A DNA stretch of 7,856 bases. Origin: an uncultured Lachnospiraceae bacterium. Its GTDB lineage: Bacteria; Bacillota; Clostridia; Lachnospirales; Lachnospiraceae. The DNA is taken from the NCBI GenBank assembly GCA_947177105.1, contig CAMWTF010000103.1, positions 1 through 7,856 of the forward strand, in the 5' to 3' direction. The first letter of the stretch is position 1. The number at the start of each line of letters is the position of its first letter. Under the pieces are notes generated by a model that searched no databases, was not told the DNA's origin, and saw only the letters and a list, made by a program, of their open reading frames with translations. Position numbers and translations under genes: made by a program. This document shows, one piece after another, positions 1 through 6,457 of this stretch.

Positions 1-2278
1 CACTGGCCTTGCGGCTGGGCGGCACATTCATCTCACTGCGCACATTGCGGATGCCGCGGACAGCCTCCTTGATAGTCTCGATGGCTCTCTCCTGGGCCTC
101 ATAGCAGCGCTCCTGCCGGTACACCGGCCAGCTGCTGATCATGATGGATTCCTCTTTTGACTGTAAGCTGCAGAAGATCTCCTCCGTGATAAAAGGCATA
201 TAGGGATGCAAAAGCTTCAGCGCGTCGATCAGTACCGTCTGCAATGTCCACAGCGCCGCGTTCTGGCTGGCAGCATCGTCCGTGTCGTACAGCCGGGGCT
301 TCACCATCTCGATATACCAGTCGCAGAACTCGTCCCATATAAAGTCGTACACCTTCTGCACGGCGATACCCAGCTCAAAACTCTCCATATTGTCGGTCAC
401 ATCTTTAATCAACATATTTAACCTGGACAGAATCCACTGGTCCACCGGCTCCAAATCCCCGGCGGCGGGCTCCGTCACCTCCTTGCCCTCCATATTCATC
501 AGAATAAAGCGGGAGGCGTTCCACACCTTGTTGGCAAAATTGCGGCTGTTCTCCACCCTCTCATAATAGAAACGCATATCGTTGCCAGGGGCATTGCCGG
601 TGATCAGCGTCAGCCGCAGGGCATCCGCGCCGTACTGGTCGATGATCTCCAGAGGATCAATGCCGTTGCCCAGGGACTTGCTCATCTTCCGGCCCTGGCT
701 GTCCCGCACCAGGCCGTGGAACAGCACGGTCTTGAAGGGCTTTTCCCCCATCTGCTCATAGCCGGAGAAGATCATCCTAATCACCCAGAAAAAGATAATG
801 TCATAGCCCGTCACCAGCACGTCCGTGGGGTAAAAATATTTTAGATCCTCGGTCTGTTCCGGCCATCCCAGGGTCTCAAAGGGCCACAGGGCGGAGGAAA
901 ACCAGGTGTCTAAGGTATCCGGGTCCTGGGTCAAATGCTCATGGCCGCACTTGGGGCAGCGCTCCGGCATCTCCTTGTCCACCGTCACCTCCCCGCACTT
1001 GTCGCAGTAATAGGCGGGAATCCGGTGCCCCCACCACAGCTGGCGGCTGATGCACCAGTCCCGGATATTGTCGGTCCAGTTGTAATAGGTCTTCTCCATA
1101 CGCTGGGGGATCAGCTTGATCTCGCCCTTTTTCACGGCTTCCACCGCAGGCTTAATAAGCTCCTCCATCTTCACGAACCACTGTTCTTTCACCAGGGGCT
1201 CAATAGTGGTCTTGCAGCGGTCGTGGGTGCCCACATTGTGGGAGTAATCCTCGATTTTCACCAGCAGACCCTGTTTTTCCAGCTCTTTCACAATGGCCCT
1301 GCGGGCTTCATAGCGATCCATACCCGCATAGGCGCCGCCGTTTTCGTTGATGGTGGCATCATCGTTCATCACATTGATCACAGGCAGGTTATGGCGCTTG
1401 CCCACCTCGAAGTCGTTGGGGTCATGGGCGGGTGTGATCTTCACCACGCCGGTTCCAAACTCCCGGTCCACATAGGTGTCGGTGACAACGGGAATCACCC
1501 GGCTTACAATGGGCAGCATCACGCTCTTGCCGATCAGGTGCTGATACCGCTCGTCCTCGGGATGGATGGCCACCGCCGTATCGCCCAGCATGGTCTCGGG
1601 ACGGGTGGTGGCAAAGGTCAGAAACTCCGTGTCGCTGGGGGTTCCGTCCTCGTTCATGACAGGGTACTTGATGTGCCAGAGATGCCCTGCCTGCTCCTGG
1701 TACTCCACCTCCGCGTCAGAGATGGAGGTATTGCACACCGGGCACCAGTTGATGATCCGGGCGCCCTTGTAAATATAACCTTTCTCATGCATCTTCACAA
1801 ACACTTCCGTGACGGCCTTATTGCAGCCCTCGTCCATAGTGAAGCGCTCCCTGTCCCAGTCGCAGGATGATCCCATTTTTTTCAGCTGGGAGATGATGCG
1901 GCCGCCGTACTCCCTCTTCCAGTCCCAGGCCCGCTCCAGGAATTTCTCCCGGCCCAGATCATGCTTGTCGATGCCCTGCTCCTTCAATTTTTCTATGATT
2001 TTTACCTCTGTCGCAATGGAGGCATGGTCCGTACCCGGCTGCCACAGAGCATTGTAGCCCTGCATTCTTTTGAAACGGATCAGGATGTCCTGCATGGTGT
2101 TGTCCAGGGCATGGCCCATATGCAGCTGCCCGGTGATGTTTGGGGGCGGAATCACGATGGTGAAAGGGGTCCTGTTGTGATCCACCTTTGCATGAAAATA
2201 CTTTTTCTCCAGCCACTTCTCGTACAATCTGTCCTCTATGCCCTTGGGGTCATAGGTTTTAGCCAACTCTTTGCTCAT
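1..2278 (-). CDS. valS: Valyl-tRNA synthetase, C-terminus cut by window edge
   Basis: This cytoplasmic class I aminoacyl-tRNA synthetase charges tRNA-Val with valine and hydrolyses mischarged Thr-tRNA-Val. Translation gives 759 codons from ATG 2278-2276 to the left edge with no stop; clostridial ValRS is usually near 880 residues, so roughly the last 120, including the C-terminal coiled coil, lie outside. Visible landmarks are [13 protein letters not shown] with the HIGH-type signature HMGH at residues 53-56, the CP1 editing-domain motif FATTRPET at 222-229 and HDPND at 285-289, a zinc-knuckle-like C425-x2-C428 ... C441-x2-C444, and KMSKS at 531-535 (DNA 688-674). The anticodon-binding domain follows, with [17 protein letters not shown]. 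The start is set by AAGGAG at 2290-2285, six bases upstream. Expression is probably governed by the T-box leader directly upstream. No frameshift was seen. Family assignment is essentially certain. Confidence 0.98.
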   Translation of the reverse strand, partial: MSKELAKTYDPKGIEDRLYEKWLEKKYFHAKVDHNRTPFTIVIPPPNITGQLHMGHALDNTMQDILIRFKRMQGYNALWQPGTDHASIATEVKIIEKLKEQGIDKHDLGREKFLERAWDWKREYGGRIISQLKKMGSSCDWDRERFTMDEGCNKAVTEVFVKMHEKGYIYKGARIINWCPVCNTSISDAEVEYQEQAGHLWHIKYPVMNEDGTPSDTEFLTFATTRPETMLGDTAVAIHPEDERYQHLIGKSVMLPIVSRVIPVVTDTYVDREFGTGVVKITPAHDPNDFEVGKRHNLPVINVMNDDATINENGGAYAGMDRYEARRAIVKELEKQGLLVKIEDYSHNVGTHDRCKTTIEPLVKEQWFVKMEELIKPAVEAVKKGEIKLIPQRMEKTYYNWTDNIRDWCISRQLWWGHRIPAYYCDKCGEVTVDKEMPERCPKCGHEHLTQDPDTLDTWFSSALWPFETLGWPEQTEDLKYFYPTDVLVTGYDIIFFWVIRMIFSGYEQMGEKPFKTVLFHGLVRDSQGRKMSKSLGNGIDPLEIIDQYGADALRLTLITGNAPGNDMRFYYERVENSRNFANKVWNASRFILMNMEGKEVTEPAAGDLEPVDQWILSRLNMLIKDVTDNMESFELGIAVQKVYDFIWDEFCDWYIEMVKPRLYDTDDAASQNAALWTLQTVLIDALKLLHPYMPFITEEIFCSLQSKEESIMISSWPVYRQERCYEAQERAIETIKEAVRGIRNVRSEMNVPPSRKAS

Positions 2279-2352
2279 ACTTTTCTCCTTCTTTAAAAAT
2301 CTTCCTGCCTTTTCCTTGCAGGCTGTTTTACGTTTCCATGGCGGCACACATC

Positions 2353-2390
2353 AAAAAGCCCTCCGCAAAGCCTTCCGGCCTGCAAAGGGC
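2353..2390 (-). terminator. T-box-controlled intrinsic terminator before valS
   Basis: GCCCT/AGGGC closes a long hairpin containing TTGC/GCGG and AGGCC/GGCTT with a GGAA loop, followed by five T residues at 2357-2353. The 5' arm includes CCTTTG at 2388-2383, which is also needed for the antiterminator, so the two structures exclude each other. That is the expected switch of a transcriptional T-box. The valS ATG lies about 75 bases downstream. Confidence 0.9.
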
Positions 2391-2695
2391 GCTGTCGCAC
2401 GTTACCACCTTTGTTCACAGGCATCTCACAATGCCTGCCTCTGTGACTTCCTCCAAAGTCCTATCCGCTAACGGGGATAAACCGTGACTCCCTACTCTCA
2501 CCTTGACGCTGCGGCATATCCGACCACATCTCTTGTACCAATATGCAGCCCCAAACGGTCAATGCGTCTATTTCAGGAACCGGCTCAAAAGCTACCTTCG
2601 GAATGCCTTCCTTCAGGCGGCCTTCCAGCGTGTGTCCACAGCCGCCCTCTCTGACAAGGGGTCATTCCTACTCCTCTTTGTCACTGCCTTTGTCT
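2353..2695 (-). promoter_or_regulatory. T-box riboswitch leader of valS
   Basis: This leader senses uncharged tRNA and permits read-through into the synthetase gene when aminoacylated tRNA-Val is scarce. The Stem I specifier region is formed by AAAG (2679-2676) with CTTT (2591-2588) below and GGAATG (2668-2663) with CATTCC (2605-2600) above. The internal loop has AGTA on the 5' side and GAAGGTAG on the 3' side. GTA at 2595-2593 is the candidate valine specifier; GGT one base earlier is the alternative reading, but the downstream gene favours valine. A CAGAGAG element and a GGCGGC/GCCGCC helix (2646-2641 with 2621-2616) form distal Stem I. CAGGCAT/ATGCCTG (2437-2431 with 2424-2418) fits Stem III. 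The T-box core AAAGGTGGTAACGTGCGAC begins at 2412; TGGT at 2407-2404 would pair with the ACCA end of tRNA-Val. CAAAGG (2413-2408) pairs with CCTTTG (2388-2383) as antiterminator. The 5' boundary is approximate. Confidence 0.93.
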
Positions 2696-2709
2696 GCGTA
2701 CTATCTTAT

Positions 2710-2773
2710 ACTACATAACGCCAGAATTTACTGTATTGTATCGATTATACGTATATGGCTGGCGTTATGTAGT
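2710..2773. repeat. 15-bp perfect inverted repeat with 34-bp centre
   Basis: ACTACATAACGCCAG at 2710-2724 is the exact reverse complement of CTGGCGTTATGTAGT at 2759-2773. The 34-bp centre is AT-rich and not palindromic; on the minus strand it contains TATAAT (2749-2744) and TACAAT. The element lies between the best valS promoter (2833-2804) and the T-box, so it would be transcribed at the front of the valS leader. It could be a small MITE-like insertion, a recombinase or protein site, or a leader hairpin. No target-site duplication is visible at its edges, and no recombinase gene lies in the window. Its function is unknown. Confidence 0.8.
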
Positions 2774-2803
2774 CAAGTCTCTCGGCAATTTTAACTGTTA
2801 ATC

Positions 2804-2833
2804 AGTATAAATCAACGGAGGGGCATTTGTCAA
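2804..2833 (-). promoter_or_regulatory. Probable sigma-A promoter of valS
   Basis: On the minus strand a perfect -35 TTGACA (2833-2828) is followed after 18 bp by TATACT (2809-2804), a five-of-six match to the -10 consensus; reading the -10 as TTATAC gives a 17-bp spacer. Transcription would start near 2798 and run through the inverted repeat and the T-box into valS. TTAACTGTTAA (2791-2801), a short palindrome, sits at the expected start and could be an operator or chance. No convincing U-tract terminator separates the upstream lipoprotein gene from this promoter, so some read-through is possible. Confidence 0.7.
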
Positions 2834-2892
2834 GTCTAAATGATTGTCTGTATCACAAACAGCCCCAATGCTTTTATGGCCCGTTGTTCTTC

Positions 2893-3372
2893 CTACCTTA
2901 AAATCTCGAAACTCCGGATCATATCATCTATCTTACTTTTATTATCCCAATACACATCCTCAGGCAATTCCATGTAGATATAGTAAAAATCTCTGATAAC
3001 AACACCTACAAGCATATAAGACTCTCCCGCCTTTTCTATCTTTTCTTCCACAAGAAGTCCCTTTAAATCATCTCCCAGCTGTATAACGCTGGTGTCATAG
3101 GCTTCATGCCAGGTAACTTTCCCCTGCATATGCACCACTTCGATTAGATTCTCCTTATTATCGGCCATGTAGATTTCCATGCCGGCCTCCGGTAAATCAT
3201 ATTCTTGACTGTCAGGGCCATACATAGATTCGCAGGTCCAATCTGAAGGAATCTCTACACTGAACTTACACTCTTCGTCTTCATATATGTATTTTTCAGT
3301 ATTCTCTGTTCCACACCCGGACAGAGACGCAAGCAGAAACAGCAGCATGAACATGAGAGTTGGCTTTTTCAT
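2893..3372 (-). CDS. Small lipoprotein, PsbP-like fold suspected
   Basis: The 159-residue product has a textbook lipoprotein signal peptide: a KK n-region, a leucine-rich core (residues 6-17) and lipobox L17-S-G-C20, so it should be lipidated on Cys20 and held on the outer face of the membrane. The mature part is acidic and contains FSVEIPSDW near residues 37-45, a pattern seen in PsbP-related lipoproteins of Firmicutes; the fold assignment is inference and no enzymatic residues are recognisable. The start ATG 3372-3370 has an in-frame TAA immediately before it. Its nearest Shine-Dalgarno, AAGGAG, is about 14 bases away, longer than optimal. That ATG overlaps the stop of a 32-codon ORF as ATGA, suggesting translational coupling. 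It is the last gene of the exported-protein operon, with no clear intrinsic terminator after it. The alternative is a lineage-specific hypothetical lipoprotein. Confidence 0.9.
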   Translation of the reverse strand: MKKPTLMFMLLFLLASLSGCGTENTEKYIYEDEECKFSVEIPSDWTCESMYGPDSQEYDLPEAGMEIYMADNKENLIEVVHMQGKVTWHEAYDTSVIQLGDDLKGLLVEEKIEKAGESYMLVGVVIRDFYYIYMELPEDVYWDNKSKIDDMIRSFEILR

Positions 3373-3467
3373 TTAGTAAACTGGAGCTCCTTTATTATTT
3401 TGCGGCACTCAGCACAAGCACCCAGTCGTTGGCCATGCCTTTTCTCGCTACGGGACTTGCGAGCCAT
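3369..3467 (-). CDS. Tiny 32-residue basic CxxC ORF, coupled to next gene
   Basis: ATG 3467-3465 opens a 32-codon frame that ends in TGA 3371-3369, sharing ATGA with the start of the following lipoprotein. The peptide begins MARKSRSEKRHGQRLG, is strongly basic, carries CAEC (a CxxC, residues 18-21) and ends KIIKELQFTK. An AGGG about nine bases upstream could serve as a weak ribosome site. It begins 22 bases after the stop of the large lipoprotein and fills almost the whole gap between the two genes. No signal peptide or membrane segment is visible, so it would stay in the cytoplasm, unlike its neighbours. I do not recognise a family. Possible roles are a metal- or redox-responsive peptide or a coupling cistron that delivers ribosomes to the lipoprotein start; chance is also possible for an ORF this short. 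Confidence 0.5.
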   Translation of the reverse strand: MARKSRSEKRHGQRLGACAECRKIIKELQFTK

Positions 3468-3489
3468 TTCTTTTTTCCCTGAATCCTTA

Positions 3490-5781
3490 TTATCTTTGCT
3501 CATCCAAGTACAACTGCACCCGGTTCTGGATGATCTCGGCCACCTGGGCTGCCGTCTTGTCCCCGGATATAAAGCTGTCGGCTTCCTCCACGATAATCTC
3601 CTCTATATAAAAGGTATTCTGAGCGCGGGGAACTGCCTGCTCTAAGATGCTCTTATATTCTTCCGTCCAGGGAGAGCCGTCCGGCTTTGTTGTCAGTACA
3701 TAATATGTACCGCTCCCAATATAATACTGCCATGGATATTCCGGCGAATCCTCCATATAATACAGCCCTGTCTCCAACATGTCATTTCTGATCGGATGGG
3801 ATAATTCTCTCTGCCGGCTGCTGTCAAAAAGAGCGGCCAGAAAATCGTCAATCAACTCTCTGTGCTCTGCCTGGGCATTTACTACTAGGAAATAATCGGA
3901 GTTCCAATAGCTTCCGCTCCCGGATTCGGTGGGGAAACCTACCGAGTGGAACCCTTCTCCCATGTCGGACATATCCGCGCTAAACTCCCAGAAACTTTCC
4001 ATATTAACTTGGAAAGCGGCGATTCTTCCACTATTCATGAGAGCCGGACTATCTTTACCGCCTGTGGCCTTCTTGACTGCCTCCAGCGCCTTTATAAACA
4101 AAGGGTTGTCAAAATCACAGATGCCTGTCTCCATATCCAGAAAAGGAGAGTTGGGCAAATCCTGCAGGAGCAGCAGGCGCAACGCGTTTATCTTCGCCAT
4201 ATACCTGCTGCCGCTCATCCATTTAGTGACTTCGGGATGCCCTTCCATCACTGCCATAACTTCTTCCAGTGTCCAGCTATCTCCCTGCCATAACTCGTCC
4301 GAGACCATCAGTGTGGTCACATATGCCTCGGGGGACAGCCCCACCTGCCGCCCGTCTATCACACCGCAGGAGAGCGCACTTTCATAAAGGGACCCTCGCA
4401 AGTCTTCCCCCAGTACTCCGGTCAAATCCGCCAGCACACCTTTCTCATACAGCACCCGCATATCTTCACCGGACACATAGTAGATATCCGCGCCCTGCCC
4501 GGCTGTCAGGTCCGCCAGCATTCGCGCGCGGAAAGATTCCATAGCCCCTTCCGGCTGCCGCACAAGGATCGGATGTTCCATATGCTCCTGTGAGAACATG
4601 GTAGCGCTGGCGGCTATAAAGGAACTGTCCTCCACCAAACTCACCAACTGGATAGGATCTTCCTCCCAACCAGGCTCATTGCCCAACTTACAGATGATAG
4701 CCTTCTCCCTGCTACAGTCCAAAATCAAAGGCATGCCTGTATCGCTGATGCCGATACAGGTCATAAGTTCGTTTCTTCCCAGCCCTAATTCTCCGTAGTC
4801 AAAGCAAATCCCTCTGTCTCCTGTACAAAGATCCCAGCGATACAGCTGGCCTTCACGTCCATAATATAGGACACCGTCTCCGTTGATTCCCATTGGACTT
4901 GAAAAGGGTAATTGTTCCGTGAAAACCCTCTCTCCGCCAAGCGCGGGGGCATACATTACCAGACGCATTTCATTTTCCGCTATGCTGTGTTGTTCAAAAA
5001 CAGGGATCCCTTCCTCAGTCTTCATGGCATAAGAAAAATAGGCATCCTCCTTATCCCAGATCAATTCTGTAAGGACGCTTCCCTCTGCGTCCAGTACCAG
5101 GATCTTTTTCTCCCCAAAGATAGATCTCAAAAAAAAGTGTCCCTCACCGTCAACGCTGGCAGACGAAAAAACTACTCCGTCATCCAGGAACCCTCCATTT
5201 TTCTGCATAGGCGGATATAGATCGACCGCGCCCAGGTAATCCCCTTCAAATGAAAAACGCATAGCCAGATAAGACACTGTTTCATCTTCTTCAAATACTT
5301 GCACAAACAGCACATACTCTTGAGCATTTCTAATGTCAAAAGCGGAAATATACTTCTCCGCCTCTTCATATTCCTCCATTTCCGGCAGTTCGATACGCCG
5401 GTGCCAGATCTCGCCCGTATCATTCTCATACCCGCTTAAATAGTAGTCTCTCTGCCAGAATGTATTTGTGCGAGTCGAAAATGTATCCAAAGAGTAAAAA
5501 TTTGCCCCCCGGCATCTATACATACTGGAACTGCTGTCATACTCCTGCTCCGGCTGATATTCCAGCCCACTGATATATTTTTCCACATAAAATGATCCTC
5601 CCGTATAAGAATCATTGCTGTGCCGCCAATTTTCTGTCTTCCAGTCGTAAGCGCCGCGGTCCATTTCCGTCTGAAGCAGACCTTCTGTGTCATTCCCTCC
5701 AGATTTTCCACAGGCCGTCAGTATAATTAAAAGGAATACTATAAGTCCGTATGTAATTTTCGCATAGTTTCTCCTCTTAAT
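3490..5781 (-). CDS. Large lipoprotein: propeller-like front, solute-binding back
   Basis: This is a surface lipoprotein of 763 residues if translation starts at ATT 5781-5779. The n-region KRRNYAK, a hydrophobic core and lipobox LTAC with Cys24 form a standard lipoprotein signal. Residues about 80-375 consist of short aromatic and Gly/Asp-rich strands (for example LDAEGSVLTEL and NGDGVLYYGREGQLYRWD), suggesting a beta-propeller-like sensor or binding domain. Residues about 380-763 resemble family 1 extracellular solute-binding proteins of ABC importers: an ADIYYVSGEDM/VLADLT region, the WTLEEVMAVME hinge-type segment, GFPTESGSG, and a C-terminal SFISGDKTAAQVAEIIQNRVQLYLDEQ helix typical of such proteins. 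The open frame extends upstream to 5934, but that part overlaps the preceding gene and lacks a ribosome site. No permease or ATPase gene is nearby, so transport is unproven and a sensor role is possible. The substrate is unknown. Confidence 0.87.
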   Translation of the reverse strand: MKRRNYAKITYGLIVFLLIILTACGKSGGNDTEGLLQTEMDRGAYDWKTENWRHSNDSYTGGSFYVEKYISGLEYQPEQEYDSSSSMYRCRGANFYSLDTFSTRTNTFWQRDYYLSGYENDTGEIWHRRIELPEMEEYEEAEKYISAFDIRNAQEYVLFVQVFEEDETVSYLAMRFSFEGDYLGAVDLYPPMQKNGGFLDDGVVFSSASVDGEGHFFLRSIFGEKKILVLDAEGSVLTELIWDKEDAYFSYAMKTEEGIPVFEQHSIAENEMRLVMYAPALGGERVFTEQLPFSSPMGINGDGVLYYGREGQLYRWDLCTGDRGICFDYGELGLGRNELMTCIGISDTGMPLILDCSREKAIICKLGNEPGWEEDPIQLVSLVEDSSFIAASATMFSQEHMEHPILVRQPEGAMESFRARMLADLTAGQGADIYYVSGEDMRVLYEKGVLADLTGVLGEDLRGSLYESALSCGVIDGRQVGLSPEAYVTTLMVSDELWQGDSWTLEEVMAVMEGHPEVTKWMSGSRYMAKINALRLLLLQDLPNSPFLDMETGICDFDNPLFIKALEAVKKATGGKDSPALMNSGRIAAFQVNMESFWEFSADMSDMGEGFHSVGFPTESGSGSYWNSDYFLVVNAQAEHRELIDDFLAALFDSSRQRELSHPIRNDMLETGLYYMEDSPEYPWQYYIGSGTYYVLTTKPDGSPWTEEYKSILEQAVPRAQNTFYIEEIIVEEADSFISGDKTAAQVAEIIQNRVQLYLDEQR

Positions 5782-5795
5782 AGATGTATCTCCTT
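5763..5795 (-). promoter_or_regulatory. Two competing ribosome sites at the large lipoprotein start
   Basis: Two Shine-Dalgarno sequences lie in tandem. AAGGAG (5795-5790) is eight bases before ATT 5781-5779, which is in frame and yields a perfect lipoprotein n-region. GAGGAG (5776-5771) is five bases before ATG 5765-5763, but that frame stops after eight codons at TAG. With one extra A in the AAAA run at 5760-5757, the ATG frame would join the lipoprotein as MRKITYGLIV. The real start is therefore either a non-AUG AUU or an ATG separated from its gene by a one-base shift. The only upstream in-frame TTG codon near here has no ribosome site. Confidence 0.6.
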
Positions 5796-5816
5796 CCTGC
5801 CAGTATAATTTCAATG

Positions 5817-6098
5817 TTATTGAGAGAAGTTTTGCGTATGAATTCCTTGGGCGGGATATTTTATGACATCCACTACCTCTCCACAATTGTAACACATATA
5901 AGTCGTCACATTTCTCTTCAGTATATAATGACATGATTCTAAATTTCCGTCATTATTCAGATCGTGCATGTGATCGTACTCCTCCAAGACCTCTACGGAG
6001 TAATCATACCACATAGAAACATGTTCGCATGCCGAATTTCCTGCAGCGTTCACAGTTAATCCACTAAATAACAGCCCTAAAATCATCAACGATGCCAA
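5817..6098 (-). CDS. Small secreted Cys-rich protein with frameshifted start
   Basis: The open frame encodes 93 residues from TTG 6098-6096. It begins inside what looks like a signal peptide (LASLMILGLLFSGLTVNAA, cleavage expected after AA), followed by a mature domain of about 74 residues. That domain has CEH near the front, a DLNNDGNLESC segment resembling a short calcium-binding Asp/Asn loop, and CYNCG near the end; the four cysteines and nearby histidines could bind zinc or form disulfides. I do not recognise a named family. The likely original start is ATG 6114-6112, seven bases after AAGGA, but the following A8 tract puts it one base out of frame; with seven A it would read MKKRTLASLMILG and give a standard 98-residue secreted protein. 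As written, only the TTG start is in frame and it has no clear ribosome site. It is first in the operon, 35 bases before the ATT start of the large lipoprotein. Confidence 0.72.
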   Translation of the reverse strand: MASLMILGLLFSGLTVNAAGNSACEHVSMWYDYSVEVLEEYDHMHDLNNDGNLESCHYILKRNVTTYMCYNCGEVVDVIKYPAQGIHTQNFSQ

Positions 6099-6146
6099 TG
6101 TTCTTTTTTTTCATCTCAATTTCCTTCATTTGTTTTTGATAATTTT

Positions 6147-6174
6147 ATTGTATCATGTTCTTTCCATATGTCAA
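6147..6174 (-). promoter_or_regulatory. Promoter of the exported-protein operon
   Basis: On the minus strand TTGACA (6174-6169) is followed after 16 bp by TACAAT (6152-6147), and TGA just before the -10 makes an extended -10 element. Transcription would start near 6140, giving a leader of about 25 bases before ATG 6114. The close consensus match suggests strong constitutive transcription in the absence of a repressor. It probably drives all four minus-strand frames down to 2893. Confidence 0.75.
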
Positions 6175-6457
6175 CATAAGTTTACTTAATCAAATGCATA
6201 AACGTATTATTTTAAATCACAATATAAAAATTACCCTTGCAATAGTATAATTCGCATACTTTGTCATGGATGTAGGAAGCATCCCTCCATCATTATACAT
6301 ATTCATACACCAAGCCATATTTTCTCTTCCAAAAACTGGACTGGTAAAAAAGTTTTATTTTGGCACTTTTAGAATGGCCACTTTTGTGTAAAATAGAGAG
6401 CAATTCATCTGATCAGAGAAAGAGCCGCTCCGGCGGCAGATTGTGAGGAAAAATATT
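6175..6457. other. AT-rich divergent intergenic region
   Basis: This gap separates the minus-strand exported-protein operon from the plus-strand ECF gene; counted from the two likely ATG starts, about 340 bases hold no convincing gene. It contains a TATAAT at 6246-6251 (plus strand) inside an inverted repeat AGTAT/ATACT (6244-6248 with 6256-6260), which could be an operator over a -10 box, though no good -35 lies upstream. A GGATG/CATCC hairpin sits at 6268-6284. A near-direct repeat GGCACTTTT / GGCCACTTTT lies at about 6362-6385, just before TAAAAT (6389-6394), the most likely -10 for the ECF gene. The palindrome TCTGATCAGA is at 6408-6417. No riboswitch class is recognised. Confidence 0.5.
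6424..6437 (+). promoter_or_regulatory. GC hairpin with UCCG tetraloop before the ECF ribosome site
   Basis: GCCGC (6424-6428) pairs perfectly with GCGGC (6433-6437) around TCCG, a UNCG-type tetraloop that is known to be unusually stable in RNA. It ends about seven bases before the GAGGA ribosome site of the ECF gene, in otherwise AT-rich sequence. It could protect the mRNA 5' end or influence ribosome access; it has no U tract, so it is not a terminator. Confidence 0.5.

Noticed and set aside
935..1870. 311-codon open frame on the plus strand
   Set aside because: It lies wholly antisense to valS, whose frame carries all synthetase motifs. Its His/Leu/Val-rich product matches nothing and it has no ribosome site.
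2744..2776. TTGACT ... TATAAT as the main valS promoter
   Set aside because: The 21-bp spacer is too long for sigma-A, and a better-spaced TTGACA/TATACT lies just upstream.
2838..2892. Intrinsic terminator after the small lipoprotein gene
   Set aside because: Only short pairings such as CTGT/ACAG are present, without a following U run.
3930..4545. Plus-strand open frames opposite the solute-binding domain
   Set aside because: They overlap each other in different frames antisense to a clearly coding gene and have no ribosome sites or recognisable motifs.
5782..5934. Extension of the large lipoprotein frame to an ATG at 5934
   Set aside because: It would place about 50 polar residues before the signal peptide, overlap the preceding gene and lack a Shine-Dalgarno.
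6443..6457. GTG 6443 as the ECF start
   Set aside because: The GAGGA that would serve ATG 6458 overlaps this codon, and nothing suitable lies upstream of it.
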